NCBI GenBank assembly: GCA_903632075.3
Contig: CAHIKZ030005404.1
Span: 1,130,001 to 1,194,000 of the forward strand
Source: Acanthosepion pharaonis
Lineage: Eukaryota > Mollusca > Cephalopoda > Sepiida > Sepiidae
Length of the DNA stretch: 64,000 nucleotides
Direction: 5' to 3'
The position numbers were made by a program, and so were the translations under genes. The notes under the pieces are model-generated. The model was not told the origin of the DNA. It saw nothing but the letters and a program-made list of their open reading frames with translations, and ran no database searches. Below are positions 47,040 to 58,661 of this stretch, piece after piece. Numbering within the stretch: position 1 is the first letter of the stretch; every line of letters begins with the position of its first letter.

Positions 47040-47790
47040 TCAGTAAATCTAATAAACATGACCTTTTAAAACATTGACATAACCATCATACTCTTATTTT
47101 TTATATTGTCTGAATCCAATAATTTTTTTTCTCTGAACGTCATGGTATTATTACTAAATATGTTTTTAAATTCTCTAGATCTGTTGACTACATCGATAGT
47201 ATTCTCATTATCCATCTGTAAAACCACATCTGTTGCCTCAAGTCTCCTCTTCATCTGCAAGGAAATTGTCCAGCATTTGTTGCCATATATGAGGATTGAT
47301 ATACATAGCATTTCACCACTCTTTTTCTTTATTTCTAATAAAATTTTCCTGTTTATTAATACTTTGATTTTAGTATCTTTTGCAATTCTAATTCGGTGTC
47401 ACACTTTCTATCATTTTTTAAAACATTTTTCAAGGTATTTCAACTTGCTTGATTTCAACATCTCCAATTTATAGCTTACATTTTGGGCTGTGCTTTTGTT
47501 GTCAATCATACATTGGACTAACCATCCATTATAAGAAGACATTCATTTTGCTTCCTTTACTTGTCTAGGAGTTCCTACAGTTTTCTTTCTGTGTCTGACA
47601 TTAACGTGGCATCATCTACTTTTATATTTAATATTGTAACCACCAATAAATCCTGGTATGATTTGTAGTTCTTTTAGGATTTCTTTGTTGTATAGGTTAA
47701 ATAAATACAAGGGAAAAATCTTTGTTTTATATCCTTTTTTATTTTTATGTACTTAATTGTTTTCTATCCATATGCAGGCAGTTTTCTCTC
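47040..47790 (-). pseudogene. Non-LTR retrotransposon (LINE) reverse transcriptase remnant
   Basis: From high to low coordinate on the minus strand: PLYLFNLYNKEILKELQIIP and GFIGGYNIKY (about 47,640-47,745), where LFNLY-x-E-IL and GGxNIxxxRYADD are RT motifs of endonuclease-bearing LINEs; the YADD box itself is frameshifted and lost. A degraded stretch follows, then LIYGNKCWTISLQMKRRLEA (about 47,220-47,290), the conserved LLYGSECWT(I/L)xxxxxxRLEA block after the palm. The order and spacing fit one truncated LINE ORF2. Clade is uncertain (RTE- or CR1-like). No 3' tail or TSD was defined. Confidence 0.75.
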
Positions 47791-48041
47791 AGTATAATTT
47801 CTTTCAATTTAAACTTTTTGTGAATTTACTGAAAATTGCTTTCCCTCAAATGTAATAAAAAGGATCTGGCCCATTTTAATAATGTCATATCGTATTGCCA
47901 TCATCCTGTATCGAATATGCTGTTTATTGATATACATCTGTCAATATTGTAAAGCATATATTAATGAAGAATTGCTATCTAGGAATACTTTATATGCTGG
48001 CATGTAAAACTTTTGACCACCTTAATTACTTTTAATTTTAA
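47791..48041. other. Short gene-free gap between LINE and piggyBac relics
   Basis: AT-rich. It may include further upstream LINE sequence (a QTACIW-like fragment near 47,780). At 48,038-48,044 the sequence TTAACCC could be the left boundary (TTAA target plus CCC end) of the piggyBac relic that follows. Confidence 0.35.
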
Positions 48042-48811
48042 CCCAAAATCAACAGTAATTAGCTAGTATGCTTTTGTTGGGATATTTTATGATCTTTGAG
48101 GGCCAGTCCTTTTACCTCTCCTCTGGGACACACCTGACTTGTAGCCTTCCAACAGAGAATAAACAATCCTAAGCCTAAACTTTTCAGCATTGACCCGGCA
48201 AGCTGACTTGCCTTTCCAGATGACCAGACAGGACATTTACAGAAATAGATTTCAAGCAGATAAAAAAAAATAAAAGAATAACAATTTTTTTCCACCACTT
48301 GGTATACAGGTTATCTGCTTGTCATCTCTGTTTACTCTTCACCACCCCCACATGCTGAGAGTAAGACTGCACAGCACAAGGCTTGTACACAATCCTGGTA
48401 TGACCTTCATGTTTTGACAGAATTTCTTTTCTGAAATTCTGGGCATAGTCATCAAATTTACTGGCCTGTTGTCATACCAAGTAACATATGAAATGTGTCC
48501 ATCTCTATTTGTGATTTCACTGCTTTCATCTCACTCAGCTCTAACTGTAAAGGCCTTCATTTCATTAAAAGTGACTTCCTTCCACATAAATCAGCATAAT
48601 AATAATTCTTCAGAAATGCCATCAGGTATTCCTTGGGACCAGTAGCTTCCATAAAATTAGTCAGCTATGGATGATGATAACCATTCAGCACCCTATGTTC
48701 ATTACAACTTTCCTTCTCATCACTAGCATGGTTATCATTTCTGACCACTTCGGAGTCTGAACCAAAGAAAAACTCTTGAATAAAGGCTTCATTGAATGCT
48801 GATCTAGCCAT
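48042..48811 (-). pseudogene. PiggyBac-type transposase, internally deleted
   Basis: The minus strand has a Met at 48,811 followed by FNEAFIQEFFFGSDSEV and an acidic stretch (DNHASDEKESC), typical of piggyBac N-termini. It then jumps to C-terminal motifs: TWYDNRPVNL (about 48,455-48,485), a region equivalent to the YNxxMGGVDxxDQ block with damage, LYTKWWKKIVILLFFYLLE, and YSLLEGYKSGVSQRRGKRTG (about 48,090-48,160). The catalytic DDD core is largely missing. The total of about 250 codons compares with about 580 for intact proteins. PiggyBac transposases cut and paste at TTAA. The possible left end TTAACCC is noted; no matching right end was seen. Confidence 0.65.
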
Positions 48812-49189
48812 TTTTGTTAAAAGAAAATCACAAAATTCACATGAGTTTAAGCAATGTTGTACCTCATATAGAACAGTGAAAAATGGAAATGGCAAACAGA
48901 AGTTTAGCCTTGTCCAAAAGCATGAGTGAGCTATTTCCAGCTTAAAATACTGGAAATAACAGTTGACAAGTGTTTATTTTTAACAACCCTCTCAAGTGAC
49001 AGAATGGTCCTTCCGGTACAAGGGAGAGAATTCATATAGCAGCAATTTTTGCCTTGACCAGAATAAGATTAAGCCTAGTGATGCTGGAAAAAGGCCATGC
49101 AAAAATACTGGGCCACCAGTGAAAATTTAACCTTTTAGACTCTTAAGTTAAAAAGGAATTTTTTGCAAAAGGTAATTAGTAATTAGTGT

Positions 49190-50105
49190 TGCTGCATTTG
49201 GCTTGAATAATTGTCTCAATTTGATGTATTGGATAGAGCATGGTTCAGATTTTCCTCATTGGGAATTTTTACCCTATTTTTGACCATAATCCCAAAGCTC
49301 TTGGAGATTTTGTAGTTTTCTTTGGAGCATTTGTTTCTTCAGTTCTCACCAAAGTGGTTCACTTATATTGAGATTCAGACTTTGTGCTGGCCAAACTCCT
49401 AAAAGTGTAGAACATCTTCATCTGCAAGAAACATTTTTGTCATATGTGATGTATGGTAAGAGCCCCAATCATGCTGAAAAATTTCACTATCTTTGTAGTC
49501 TGCCAGGTGATTAGATTAAACTAATATAATTTTCACTGTTTAGGATTCTATCAATTTTCTTCTCCATGCCATTATGTACCTGTCACCAAATTTTACTATT
49601 TTTGGTGAATATTGCTTTATTTCTTTCTCTTACTAGTTTTCTTACATATTCTCATATATTAAAATTACTTTTTGCTACTTTTCAGCATCACATATTACAT
49701 ATTCTTTTGACCACTTCAATCTTCTATTCCAATTTTTTTTTGCCAATGATTTTTGCTGCTATATACCTGTTATGTTTTTTTTTTTTTTTTATAATCTTCT
49801 TACTGTATCAACTGAAACCTCACTGTTAAGACTGTATTCACTCCTCACTTGTTTGAATTGCCTGCGACTTTTACAATCTTACTTTCATCTCTCTCCTCTA
49901 ACTTTCGTGGTCTTCTGGCTTTTTCACTTAAAACAATTCCTGTAATAGAAAACATCTTTTGGGTAGTCTGAACAATGTTTCTGGAAATTCCCAGGTACCT
50001 GGTTATGTCTCCTTAGGTAGGACCTCCAATTTTCTGCTTCAAATTTTCATTCCATTTCCACTTTTGGTAAATTCCTTTCTTACTTTTGGAAAATTTAACA
50101 GCAAA
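49190..50105 (-). pseudogene. Tc1-like transposase, degraded
   Basis: From high to low coordinate the minus strand gives an HTH-like YLGISRNIVQTTQK (about 49,960-50,020), NWNRRLKWSKEYVICDAEK (about 49,680-49,745), then IFQHDWGSYHTSHMTKMFLA (about 49,425-49,490) with the second catalytic Asp, and WPAQSLNLNISEPLW (about 49,350-49,395). In active relatives the latter reads SPDLNxIExLW with the third catalytic acid. KKQMLQRKLQNLQELWDYGQ follows. The total of about 300 codons is close to the usual Tc1 length. At least six stops or frameshifts are present. Terminal inverted repeats were not found. Confidence 0.75.
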
Positions 50106-50311
50106 TAACTTGAATCTCAATAATAAATATCTGAATAAAGTCAAACATTTTGACTAAACTTTTACAAGACAGTGATTAAACTATAATAACTGAATATCAA
50201 AAAATAAATTAGACATATTAATTCAAAATTTAAATAAAACAACTTATCCCAAGTTGAAATACTGCTGAAATTTAAAATTGCTAATTTCTTAATTTGGGAA
50301 ATATTTAATTT

Positions 50312-51984
50312 TCAAATCTCGTCTCTAAATATCCACTGTAATACACTGAGTTGCTTGGTGTTCTCAGGAGTAAGACTTTCACATTGTTTATTGAATAAAT
50401 GTTTATACTGAGAAAATGAACATTCAGTATCTATACTGCTAACGGGCATCCATATGATCTTATTGGCAATCTTTTCCAGAAGAGGAAATCTGCTCTTATT
50501 TGCATTCCAAAATGATGGAATATTAAAAGGATTTGGTAAATCATCTTGGTAATTCACATACATTTGGAATTCTTCAAGAAGATCAGTAAAAGGATATTTC
50601 AAGTCCTTGATGGCTTCAAAACTGTCTAAATCATGGCCTATACAGAGTAGCTATCTAGGATCAAAAAGGCAAGCTACCTTGTAAAAGTTATACACATGGT
50701 GGCTATCTAGGTATTTATCAGTTTTGAAAAAAATGTGCTGAAAAAAATCTTGGAAATTTGAGATAACTCTCTCTCTCTCTCTGTGTTTTCTAGTTCAGAC
50801 AGAAGACAATAAGTTTCTAGGCCAAATGTTGATTTTGATGTACCAGTATGCAAATACTGTTTTACATCCTCCATCATGTTATATACAACACATGCAAGTG
50901 GAGACTTAGTTTCTTCTAAGTTTGTCAAAGCTGTTATTAAACAAGTGCAGTTCTCATTCATAAAATGCTGATTTAGACACAAATTATGGTAAGAGGCATG
51001 ATGTAGTTGACCATCATCTACTAATTCTAGAATCCTATCTACTGCAAGGCTATGGCTTTTTTCTTGCTTAAAGAATCCTTTATAAAACTGTACAAAGGAT
51101 GAGTGATATTTGGCCGCATTAAACCAGGAATTCCATCTGGTTGCCACTGGTACAGGGGGTAGGTTCACTTGTTTCTTAGGCAAGGAATCTTCAAGCCATT
51201 TTAAGTATCACTTTTTCCAACTAGGCCTTTTTAATAAAAGGCTGACTTGATGAAAGTAGTGAGCTGGGTAATATTATCAAATGCTGACCTATGTGAAATA
51301 CTTCACCAACAATATTTAAAATATGTGCTAAGCACAACACTTGGCAACTGTTAACAAGTACATTTGACAACACTTGTGAGCTTTTTTTTCCCCAATAGAC
51401 TGCAAAATCTGCAAAAATATCCTCAAATGCAATATCCACATGAGTTACAGCTCAGATGCATGCTTGACTTATAGTTTGATGATTGCATTCTCCCAAGGTT
51501 ACAACATCAATGAGAAATGACTCCCCATCAATGCTTGCAATTACATTCAAAATGCTATGGTTATGATAGTTTTATCTGTTATGATGCTGATTGATTGATT
51601 AGTAAGCTTGGCTTTTAGGGCAGCAAAGTGACAAGCAAACAATTTTGGTAGATGAAGTTGTCCAACACAATTGACACTTGGAATAGCACCACCTTTTTTT
51701 ACAATGTTTTAATATGAATGGCCTCATTTTGTCAATTTTGTGTAAGGGAATGTCAAACAAAGTGCATATTTTCAAAAAAATCAAGGACAAAATCATCTCT
51801 TACCTCTTTTCTCTTCAACAAAGTTGTGATTGTCTTCTGTTTCAGTTGAGCTGACTTTTTTTTTCTTTTCTTTTTTTTTACTTGTCAAATCAGTTTTTGA
51901 TTTGAATGTGATCTTTGTGTCAATTCTAAATATGTCAATACTATAAAGACAAATTGCAAAAATAACTTTTATGCAGAAGAACAT
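50312..51984 (-). pseudogene. hAT-family transposase, degraded
   Basis: Minus-strand pieces in order: HKIDKMRPFILKHCKK (about 51,720), LFACHFAALKAKLTNQSISI, SILNVIASIDGESFLIDVVT, VNSCQVLCLAHILNIVGEVF (about 51,290-51,350), PPVPVATRWNSWFNAAKYH (about 51,110-51,165), LALVEL-like central helices, and near the C-terminus FWNANKSRFPLLEKIANKII then WMPVSSIDTECSFSQYK (about 50,395-50,510). The LCLAHxLN, TRWNSW and P-x-SS-x-D-x-E-x-SFS motifs define the RNase H-like core and the hAT dimerisation domain. Three or more frame breaks and stops split it. The BED zinc finger expected at the N-terminus is not recognisable. hAT transposases act in the nucleus; this copy is inactive. Confidence 0.8.
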
Positions 51985-52207
51985 GTTATCAGGAAATTGC
52001 TCTACTCTGGCCTTAGCACAAATTTTAGATACTGGGGTCTTTTTTTTTTTTTTTTTCCTTAAAGGTAATGAATTTGTTAAACTTATTGGTTTGATCTATG
52101 TCTCTCTCTCACTCTCCCTCCCCCTCCAATTTTGACAACTAATGTCTGTCTTCCATTTCCACTTTAGCAATGGATCTCGGTGGCAAATAAAAGCTGTAAT
52201 CGGCTGA

Positions 52208-52276
52208 ACCCTAATAAGCAAGGGACTGCTAAGGGAGGTAACTAATAGGGGCTCAGAAACTATGTGTAACACGACA
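52208..52276 (-). repeat. BEL/Pao 3' LTR, truncated to its first 69 bp
   Basis: It matches the start of the right-hand LTR (57,705-57,771), including GCAGTCCCTTGCTTATTAGG on the minus strand, then homology stops abruptly at about 52,208. A purine-rich GGCTGGGAG lies just upstream in element sense (52,277-52,285), the expected polypurine tract. The remaining ~570 bp of LTR is absent, replaced by unrelated sequence that leads to the hAT relic. Confidence 0.8.
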
Positions 52277-52329
52277 CTCCCAGCCTGACATATTAAAAGT
52301 CACTACTCTTATGCTCAGGAAAAAAGAAA

Positions 52330-53940
52330 AAAGTCCCCATACAGTAAGAGTCCATGTGTGAGTATGCAGGGCTCACCAGGATCCATCAATGATGCAACAG
52401 TTCTAATATAGGTGGTGGAGGTGACCACTGCTAGGAAGGTGGTTATCGCAGGTGCTGTATTTAATTCTAATTTAGTTTCTGTCATAGGCCTAAGGAGGTG
52501 CTTAGTGCCGTCCTTTCTGGAAATCTTTATTTTCGCCTTCCTCACTTGCTTATCTTCACTAAGGAAGACTGATGTGATGAGCCTCGGGGGCCATTTGTTC
52601 TGGGCTGCTTGGTTATCCTTGAGTCACACTATGCTATGTTCATTTGGTGTGTCTGAAGTGAAGATATATATTCCTTCCTCCACTTGCCCCAGAAAGTCTC
52701 CACCATATGCTGGACAAATTTCCATTGGCTTTTGAGGATGTCCTTAGATCCAAATTCATGTTCGTGTGTGAAAGGTATGCCTACCTTCTGGGTAAAGAGG
52801 GTAGCAGGAGTGAGTATGCAGGGGTTGCCTGGATCTGTTGATACTGCAACAAGAAGTCTGGTACTGTTAATAGAGGTGACTTCTACTAGGACAGTGGTGA
52901 GCAGTTCATGAGTTGGCCTTTGCTTGTGCTGCAAGAACATAGTCCAATATTTTCTTGGTTATGCTGATCATCCTTTCTTAAGCCCCTCCCATATGTGGGG
53001 CATGAGGTGAATTGAACAACCAGGTGCAGCCTTGCTCTGCCAAATATCTGTTGACAGTTTATGTTGATGTTTGACTCGATGTCCAATTCCTTGAAAGCAC
53101 CCACAATTGGAGCATATATATTTGGCTGATCCCCAGATGAAGAAGCACTTGAGTACGTTTATGAAACTAGAGGTAACTATTGATTTGATTACTTCAATGT
53201 GAACACCCCTACTGCCCACCGCTTGTTCCACATGCAGAAATTGTCCAGGGCCCAAAAACATCCAGACCAATGTTGGTGAAAGGGGGTGCAGGGAAGTCAG
53301 CCATCTTCTGTCTTTGACTATGAGGCTCTACCCAAAGTGGTGAATGGATCAGCTCATGCACCTCTTGCTACCAACTATCCAAAATCCTGCTATGCAGATA
53401 GATCCTTCAGTGAAGAGGTGCCTTTGGTGCCGGGTCTGTTCAAGGTAGTGTCTCTGTGATGTTTGCCAGGAATAATAATAGGATGATTTTCATCAGACCC
53501 GATTTCTGCCGTAGTTATGCGACTGCCAATTCCCAGCAGGCCATGTCCATCTATGAAAAGGCTGATGTCCTTGATGGGTCTGTCTTTCAGAGGCTCTTGA
53601 CTGTCTTTTATATGCAAGAGCTCCTTGGCATAGACATCTTCTTGGATGGCTCAGATGATAGTATTCTTAGCTTGTGAGAGTTCCGCAATAGTACATGCCT
53701 TTTGACAATAGTGCCACCCAGCACACCTACTATTTGTGGTGGCTTGGGCCTGGTGAAAGGTATGGGTGATGTGTATAAGGTTGGCCAAAGCCCTAGTCAA
53801 TGATAACCATGTGGAGAACTTCTCGAACAACAGGGATCCAAGTTGCTTGTTTCTGGAAAATGTGGTAAGGGTAGACACCTGTGGCTGGATTTCTGTGTCT
53901 GAGTCAGGGTTGATTAGGCTGTAATTGACTGCCCTGGGTT
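52330..53940 (-). pseudogene. BEL/Pao integrase region, degraded
   Basis: In order on the minus strand: IAELSQAKNTIIRAIQ and LKDRPIKDISLFIDGHGLLG then IIIPGKHH (53,400-53,700), the zinc-binding HHCC region. GLDVFGPW-type sequence (about 53,235-53,265) with the first catalytic Asp follows, then VHIEVIKSIVTSSFINVLKC and SAKYICSNCG, where the second catalytic Asp (SDCG) is Asn. Next is a damaged GGVWER box (third acid), and finally LLTTVLVEVTSINSTRLLVA, KDILKSQWKFVQHMVETFWG and KWRKEYISSLQ (52,640-52,880), the highly conserved BEL/Pao C-terminal block. Stops and shifts throughout. Integrase would insert the cDNA in the nucleus. Confidence 0.9.
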
Positions 53941-55330
53941 GAATTTCACCTCAGAAAAATTCCTGTGTTCCATTTTCACCAGGAAACAGTGAAACATCTA
54001 TTCAGTGTCTGCTGTAATGGCCACTGGTTCTTTGTAGAAACAGGTGAGGACTCTGTATCAGTGTGTTGTTGAGATCGGGTCCAATGATAAGCACATCATT
54101 GAAAGATATTCCGTTATGCTTAGCACTGGAATCGAAGACAACTCAAATTTTTTTTCTGGCTTTTTAGGGCGGTATACACCGAACATGGGTAGATACCAGC
54201 ATTCCTCTCCCTTTTTGGGGGGGAGGTGCTTTGGCATGACTATTTTCAAACAATTTCTCCATGAATGAGAGAATGTGTCTCTGTGTTCGAGGTTTTGTGT
54301 TGAAGCTATGTCTCTGTGCAGAAAGTCGTTTTTCTGCCAGTGTCCTATTTTGTGGGAGACAGCATCTGGGAGATTTGAAGAGTAGTGGGCAACTTAATTG
54401 TTGTTTCTGTCCTTCTCGTCTCAGTGTTCCATGATGTCAAGGAAAGCAATGTCTTTAATGGAAGGGGCCACCCTTTCATCATTTTTGGTCTATTGGAACA
54501 CGTTGCAACCCAAGTGTTCTTCTCCATAGCAGGACAACTTATTGTCATCGGTGTGGTAAATTTCCTTAACTTGGAGTGTGTTCAGACAAACTGGATAGGT
54601 TGTCCTTCCTCGGAGATGAATGTGTGAAGGGTGTTTATTGTGGAAGGTTTGTGAGCCTTCCCTAGACAGGCATCACCCACTATGACCCACCCTAGGTCGA
54701 GTTTCTGGGCATATAGAGCATTGTGGGGATGGGGGGGGGCATTGATCTGCTTACGCACATTGTGTACCCTGAGGATGTCACATCCCAGCAGAAGCATTAT
54801 AGGCATCTTGGGCTCCAAGGTTGGAATGAGATGAGCTATTGTTTCAAGTGTGAGTGTTGAAGGGCTGCCTTGGGAGTTGGGATACTAGCCCTGTCATTGG
54901 GTATTTCATTGCATTCAATGAGGTTCAGAAGTGGGAGGCTGACCTCCTCATCTAGGGACTTCACTTGGAAGCCACTCACTCTTCTTTCTGCAGTCTGCTA
55001 TACTCCGGCACATGTTTTTAGGGAGTAGGGAAAACTGGAGCTATCATCCTTGAAGATGTCAAAGAAGTCTGAGCGTGCTAGAGACCTGTTGCTCTGCTCA
55101 TTGATGATCACATACATCCTTACTGCCTTATCTGGTTGTCCTGTTGGGTGGGCATTAATGAGGCTAATCTTTGAGCATGATTTTTTCCTAAGAGGTGCCT
55201 GCCACAAATCTGGGTGCACTGTGATACCACTCCAGTTGCTACTGGGGAGTTCTCCTCTCCACCATACTCTTTGTTAGGCTTTGTGTCTGGGACGCAAGGT
55301 GGTGGCCTTGGGTGGAGGACAGTATTGTGC
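53940..55330 (-). pseudogene. BEL/Pao protease and start of reverse transcriptase, degraded
   Basis: The protease region (54,998-55,219) reads MYVIINEQSNRSLARSDFFD; the aspartate expected at the (D)-(D/E)QSNxSL active site is Asn, so it should be inactive. The conserved linker follows: PIMLLLGCDILRVHNVRKQ and YAQKLDLGWVIVGDACLGK (54,600-54,800). RT N-terminal motifs then appear, KKGEECWYLPMFGVYRPKKP (about 54,165-54,225) and KEPVAITADTE-MFHCFLVK (about 53,970-54,040). The frame leaves RT soon after this, before the palm with its YVDD-type catalytic aspartates, and goes straight to sequence that lies after RNase H in intact elements. An internal deletion removed the polymerase active site. Confidence 0.75.
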
Positions 55331-56073
55331 TCTCAGCTGTTGCACATGTTGCATGTCATGTCTGTTTTGAAGTGTCTTGCTCTGTATCCCGTAGATGAGC
55401 AACATTTAAAGCAGATTCCACTGCTCTGAATGAAGATCTCTTACACTTTCAGAGGTTTCTCTCAAAAGGCACAACATTCCAATAGGGAATGAAGCTTTCA
55501 GTGTAAGAGGCAATAGTGGGTGAAGTCTTTTCAGTCTTGCTGACATGCATGGTTGGGAGCTATAGGGGACACCGGTTTTATTTACCGATACAACTCTCTG
55601 CTTGTTCTCGGGTAAAGGAAGTCTGCCTGCTGATTGGTCTGTTCTAAAGCTCAGGTCATTTCTGATTTTTGCTTGCTATGTGACAAAGTTCACAAATATC
55701 GAGAAAAGGAAACTCAATGTTGGTCTTTGTATTTCAAGCCAACAGATAACTACTTCTCCTGAAGTGAGAATGGTAACTTGACTAACAAGGGGTGAAATCC
55801 TCGAGCAGTATCCAGGTAGGTGAGGCCATGACGGTTCCCATCTTCCTTAGCTGACAGGAGTTCAGTGAACAGGTCACCATATTCCCTCAACCTCAGGAAG
55901 TCCCTGCTTGACAACATGGCGAAGTCTTCAACTCAGTTAAAGAGTGCTTCCTTGATCACTTCCGGGACCATAGCATTCCTCAAGTCGATCCCATATCTTC
56001 ATAAGACCTTTTCTGGGTGGGTCACATGGACAGATCTTATTCTCCTTATGTGTGTGCTTGACTCTTTGCCAAA

Positions 56074-56113
<40 letters not shown>

Positions 56114-56761
56114 AGGTGGTCCATTTACTCATTGTATGTGTGACTGAGGTCTCTGGTGATGCTCCAGAAGACTGCTTCCATATCCTGTAGTCCTCTGGTT
56201 TGTCATTAAATTGAGCCAATCCAGTGGTGATGAGCTCACATTGAGTGAAGTACTTCACAAGTTCTGATGAATATCGGCAGGTGTCCTGTCTGTTTTTGGG
56301 TAGTTGGCTGTCCTTGACATATGAGGTAGGTAAGTGTTATCTGATAACTGGGGGTGTATTGTGGGCCAGGTTTCTTTGGTCTGATATCTTTGGTTGACTT
56401 CTTAGTTACAGGTGGCTGGGGTCCAGCTATTTGTCCTCCTGGTTGACACGTCTGCTCAGCCAAGTAGCTTCTGATGTGTGGGCCAGGGTCGGCTGGTGCA
56501 GAGTCAAACCACGAGTGACTGGGACTGAGTCATTCATTCCACTTGTCGGTGACTGCCTTCAGGGTTTCTGCTTCGACCACAGCAGTGGTTGTTTCCTTTC
56601 CTAGCTGCAGTTTCTCTAGCTCCATTTTTATTTTCAACTTTTTTCTCAACTAAGGCAAGGTGTGCCTGGGCAGTGGCATAGGCAGTGCCAGCAGCAGATG
56701 CTCTGCTTGAACATCATGAGTGATGGGAGGAATGTGACCGGTAAGACTGGTTGTCTGTCAT
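55330..56761 (-). pseudogene. BEL/Pao gag region, degraded
   Basis: It starts at Met 56,761 (MTDNQSYRSHSSHHS) and runs into a predicted coiled coil, LALVEKKLKIKMELEKLQLG (about 56,590-56,670). The middle has KTSPCCQ and NMVTCSLNSCQLRKMG-type fragments of the capsid-like region. It ends with a zinc knuckle, CFKCCSSTGYRARHFKTDMTC (about 55,336-55,417), where the final Cys of the knuckle is Phe. A 37-nt poly-T tract at 56,076-56,112 (poly-A in the sense strand) disrupts the frame and may be an inserted tail or slippage product. Numerous stops. Gag would form the virus-like particle in the cytoplasm. Confidence 0.7.
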
Positions 56762-57135
56762 AGTTAAAGGGGAGTAGTGGCTTTCAAACCATTCTAACTG
56801 TGCCGCACTCTGGTATACGGAAGTCAGTTGACTTGGATAAACTGTAAAGATGCTCCTGTTGTTAGCAGCGTCCGTAGTTAGGATTGACCCACTGTGTGGA
56901 AGGCTGAAAGATCTGTTGGGAACTATATGTTGTCAAAGAGGTTACTTGTCATGACGTTGACAGGGTGCAATAGTTCTGGATGTTGACTTAGACCACATCA
57001 GTCCTATTGCTTATGAACATCATGTTTTGCTGTTCTGTCCTGCCTAAACTCGTGCATGGTCTTTCGATGGAGAGTTTAAATGCCTCTCAGCAATCGCAGC
57101 TCTGAAGGCAAATGGCTCATTTTGTCACCAGGTTT

Positions 57136-57771
57136 ATTGACTGTCAAAAGGGTAAATAAAACTGAAACATGAAAAGACAAAATACAGAAAAAAACGTAAA
57201 ACAGCAAGTAAATGACCTACTTGTGAGGCTTAGTCCTAGATACAAAGGGGGCTTTTTACAAGTTCAATGTAAATACACAAAACGGTACACAACTGCTACC
57301 AGTTATAACCTTAACATAAGTTAGTCTAGTCTGGTTGCTGTGTAACTTATAGAAAGTTCAATAATAAAAAGGGACATGTTCTGAGAAGTAAATAATATAC
57401 AAATAGTGTAAGAGTACTTGAGAAGGGGTACACAGTCTAAGGTGTTCCAAACCAGACGTGTTACAGAGAAAATGCTTAATAATACACATAGATACTTATT
57501 AAATTTACTAAAAGGGAAGAACCACACTAAATGTAAGATAATTAAGGTGGTTCCATGTTAAGAGAAGGATAAATCAAGTGTCTTACCGTGTTGGTCCAAA
57601 TTATAAGACTAACTAGGGGGATTAGAAATGCAGTTCATGCCCAGCCTAATCTAGATGAAAAAAAGTACACTGGAAATCCTTAACTGTTGAAGATTTGGGG
57701 TTGTACCCTAATAAGCAAGGGACTGCTAAGGGAGGTAACTAATAGAGGTTCAGAAACTGTGTAACACGACA
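57136..57771 (-). repeat. BEL/Pao 5' LTR (right side)
   Basis: On the minus strand this begins TGTCGTGTTACACAGTTTC at 57,771. Near 57,136-57,150 it reads GACAGTCAATAAACC immediately before TGGTGAC, which looks like a primer-binding site, giving an LTR of about 636 bp. The inner border is approximate because the second LTR is too short to confirm it. Confidence 0.6.
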
Positions 57772-58630
57772 AGTTTCTTAGAAAAGTTTTAAAATATTTA
57801 AAAATAGATTAGCCAACATATTCTCAGAAAATCGACAACTGACTTTTCCTTTTTTTATGTAAACATTTTCACTCTTTTTTTTTTTTTTTTTCTTCAGGTT
57901 TTATAAGGAAAATAACTACAAATATTTGTAAAAACAAATTTTAAGGAAATAACTACATTATGTTATCGTTATATTTATTAAAATGCTTAACAAAATTGGA
58001 AAGACAGTTATTAAGTTTTGAAAGAATGAATAAAAAATCAAACAATTTGTGATTTGTTATTGAAAATTACATTAAAAACACACTCTGTTTAAGATTCATG
58101 ATTCTGTAATCGTGGAAAATTTTGTTCCCCTATTTGAGTCATCCTCTCCTTCTGAATCACAGCCTTCATCTTTGTTTCAGTCGAAATTTTAGTCCTGATT
58201 TTTTTTGGGGGGGGGTTAAAAGAAACTAATATTTGACTATAACGATTTGCCAAGGCACCTTACTAATAAAATGGAACCATTCTTTCTTAAAAATTAACAT
58301 AACTTTATCATCTCAGATCTTACATTGGCCCAATAGTTTTGTGTGGCTTTTTTCAGGTTCAAGCTGCCTAAAGCCATGTAACTTTTGTTGCCTTGAGGTT
58401 CAAAGAGACAGCTAATAGAAGCATACTGCTAAGCAATCTTCTTTATAAAATAAATGTGTATAATCATTTTATGTAATTGGCATAAAACTTTTACATGGCT
58501 ATGTGTGTATATGCTAGATATATTTGACATATTCATCTAAACCAAATCCATTCATGACATTATAGGACTTAAATTTTTTTGCTTTTTAATTCTCTTTTAA
58601 ACTTCATTTATAAACTAAATTTTTTCTGGT

Positions 58631-58661
<31 letters not shown>

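Larger units (their letters stand above)
52208..57771 (-). mobile_element. BEL/Pao LTR retrotransposon, decayed
   Basis: About 5.6 kb on the minus strand with recognisable gag, protease, partial reverse transcriptase and integrase, in the standard BEL/Pao order. A segment starting TGTCGTGTTACAC on the minus strand occurs at both ends (57,705-57,771 and 52,208-52,276), marking LTR starts. Intact relatives are about 6-7 kb, so 1 kb or more is missing, mainly from the RT/RNase H region. All frames are interrupted. Composition is less AT-rich than the surroundings. Confidence 0.9.

Noticed and set aside
47106..47474. 122-codon plus-strand open frame
   Set aside because: Antisense to LINE reverse-transcriptase motifs on the minus strand.
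58130..58190. Acidic minus-strand peptide DEGCDSEGEDDS as an exon
   Set aside because: Too short, no splice sites or homologous context; probably transposon debris or chance.
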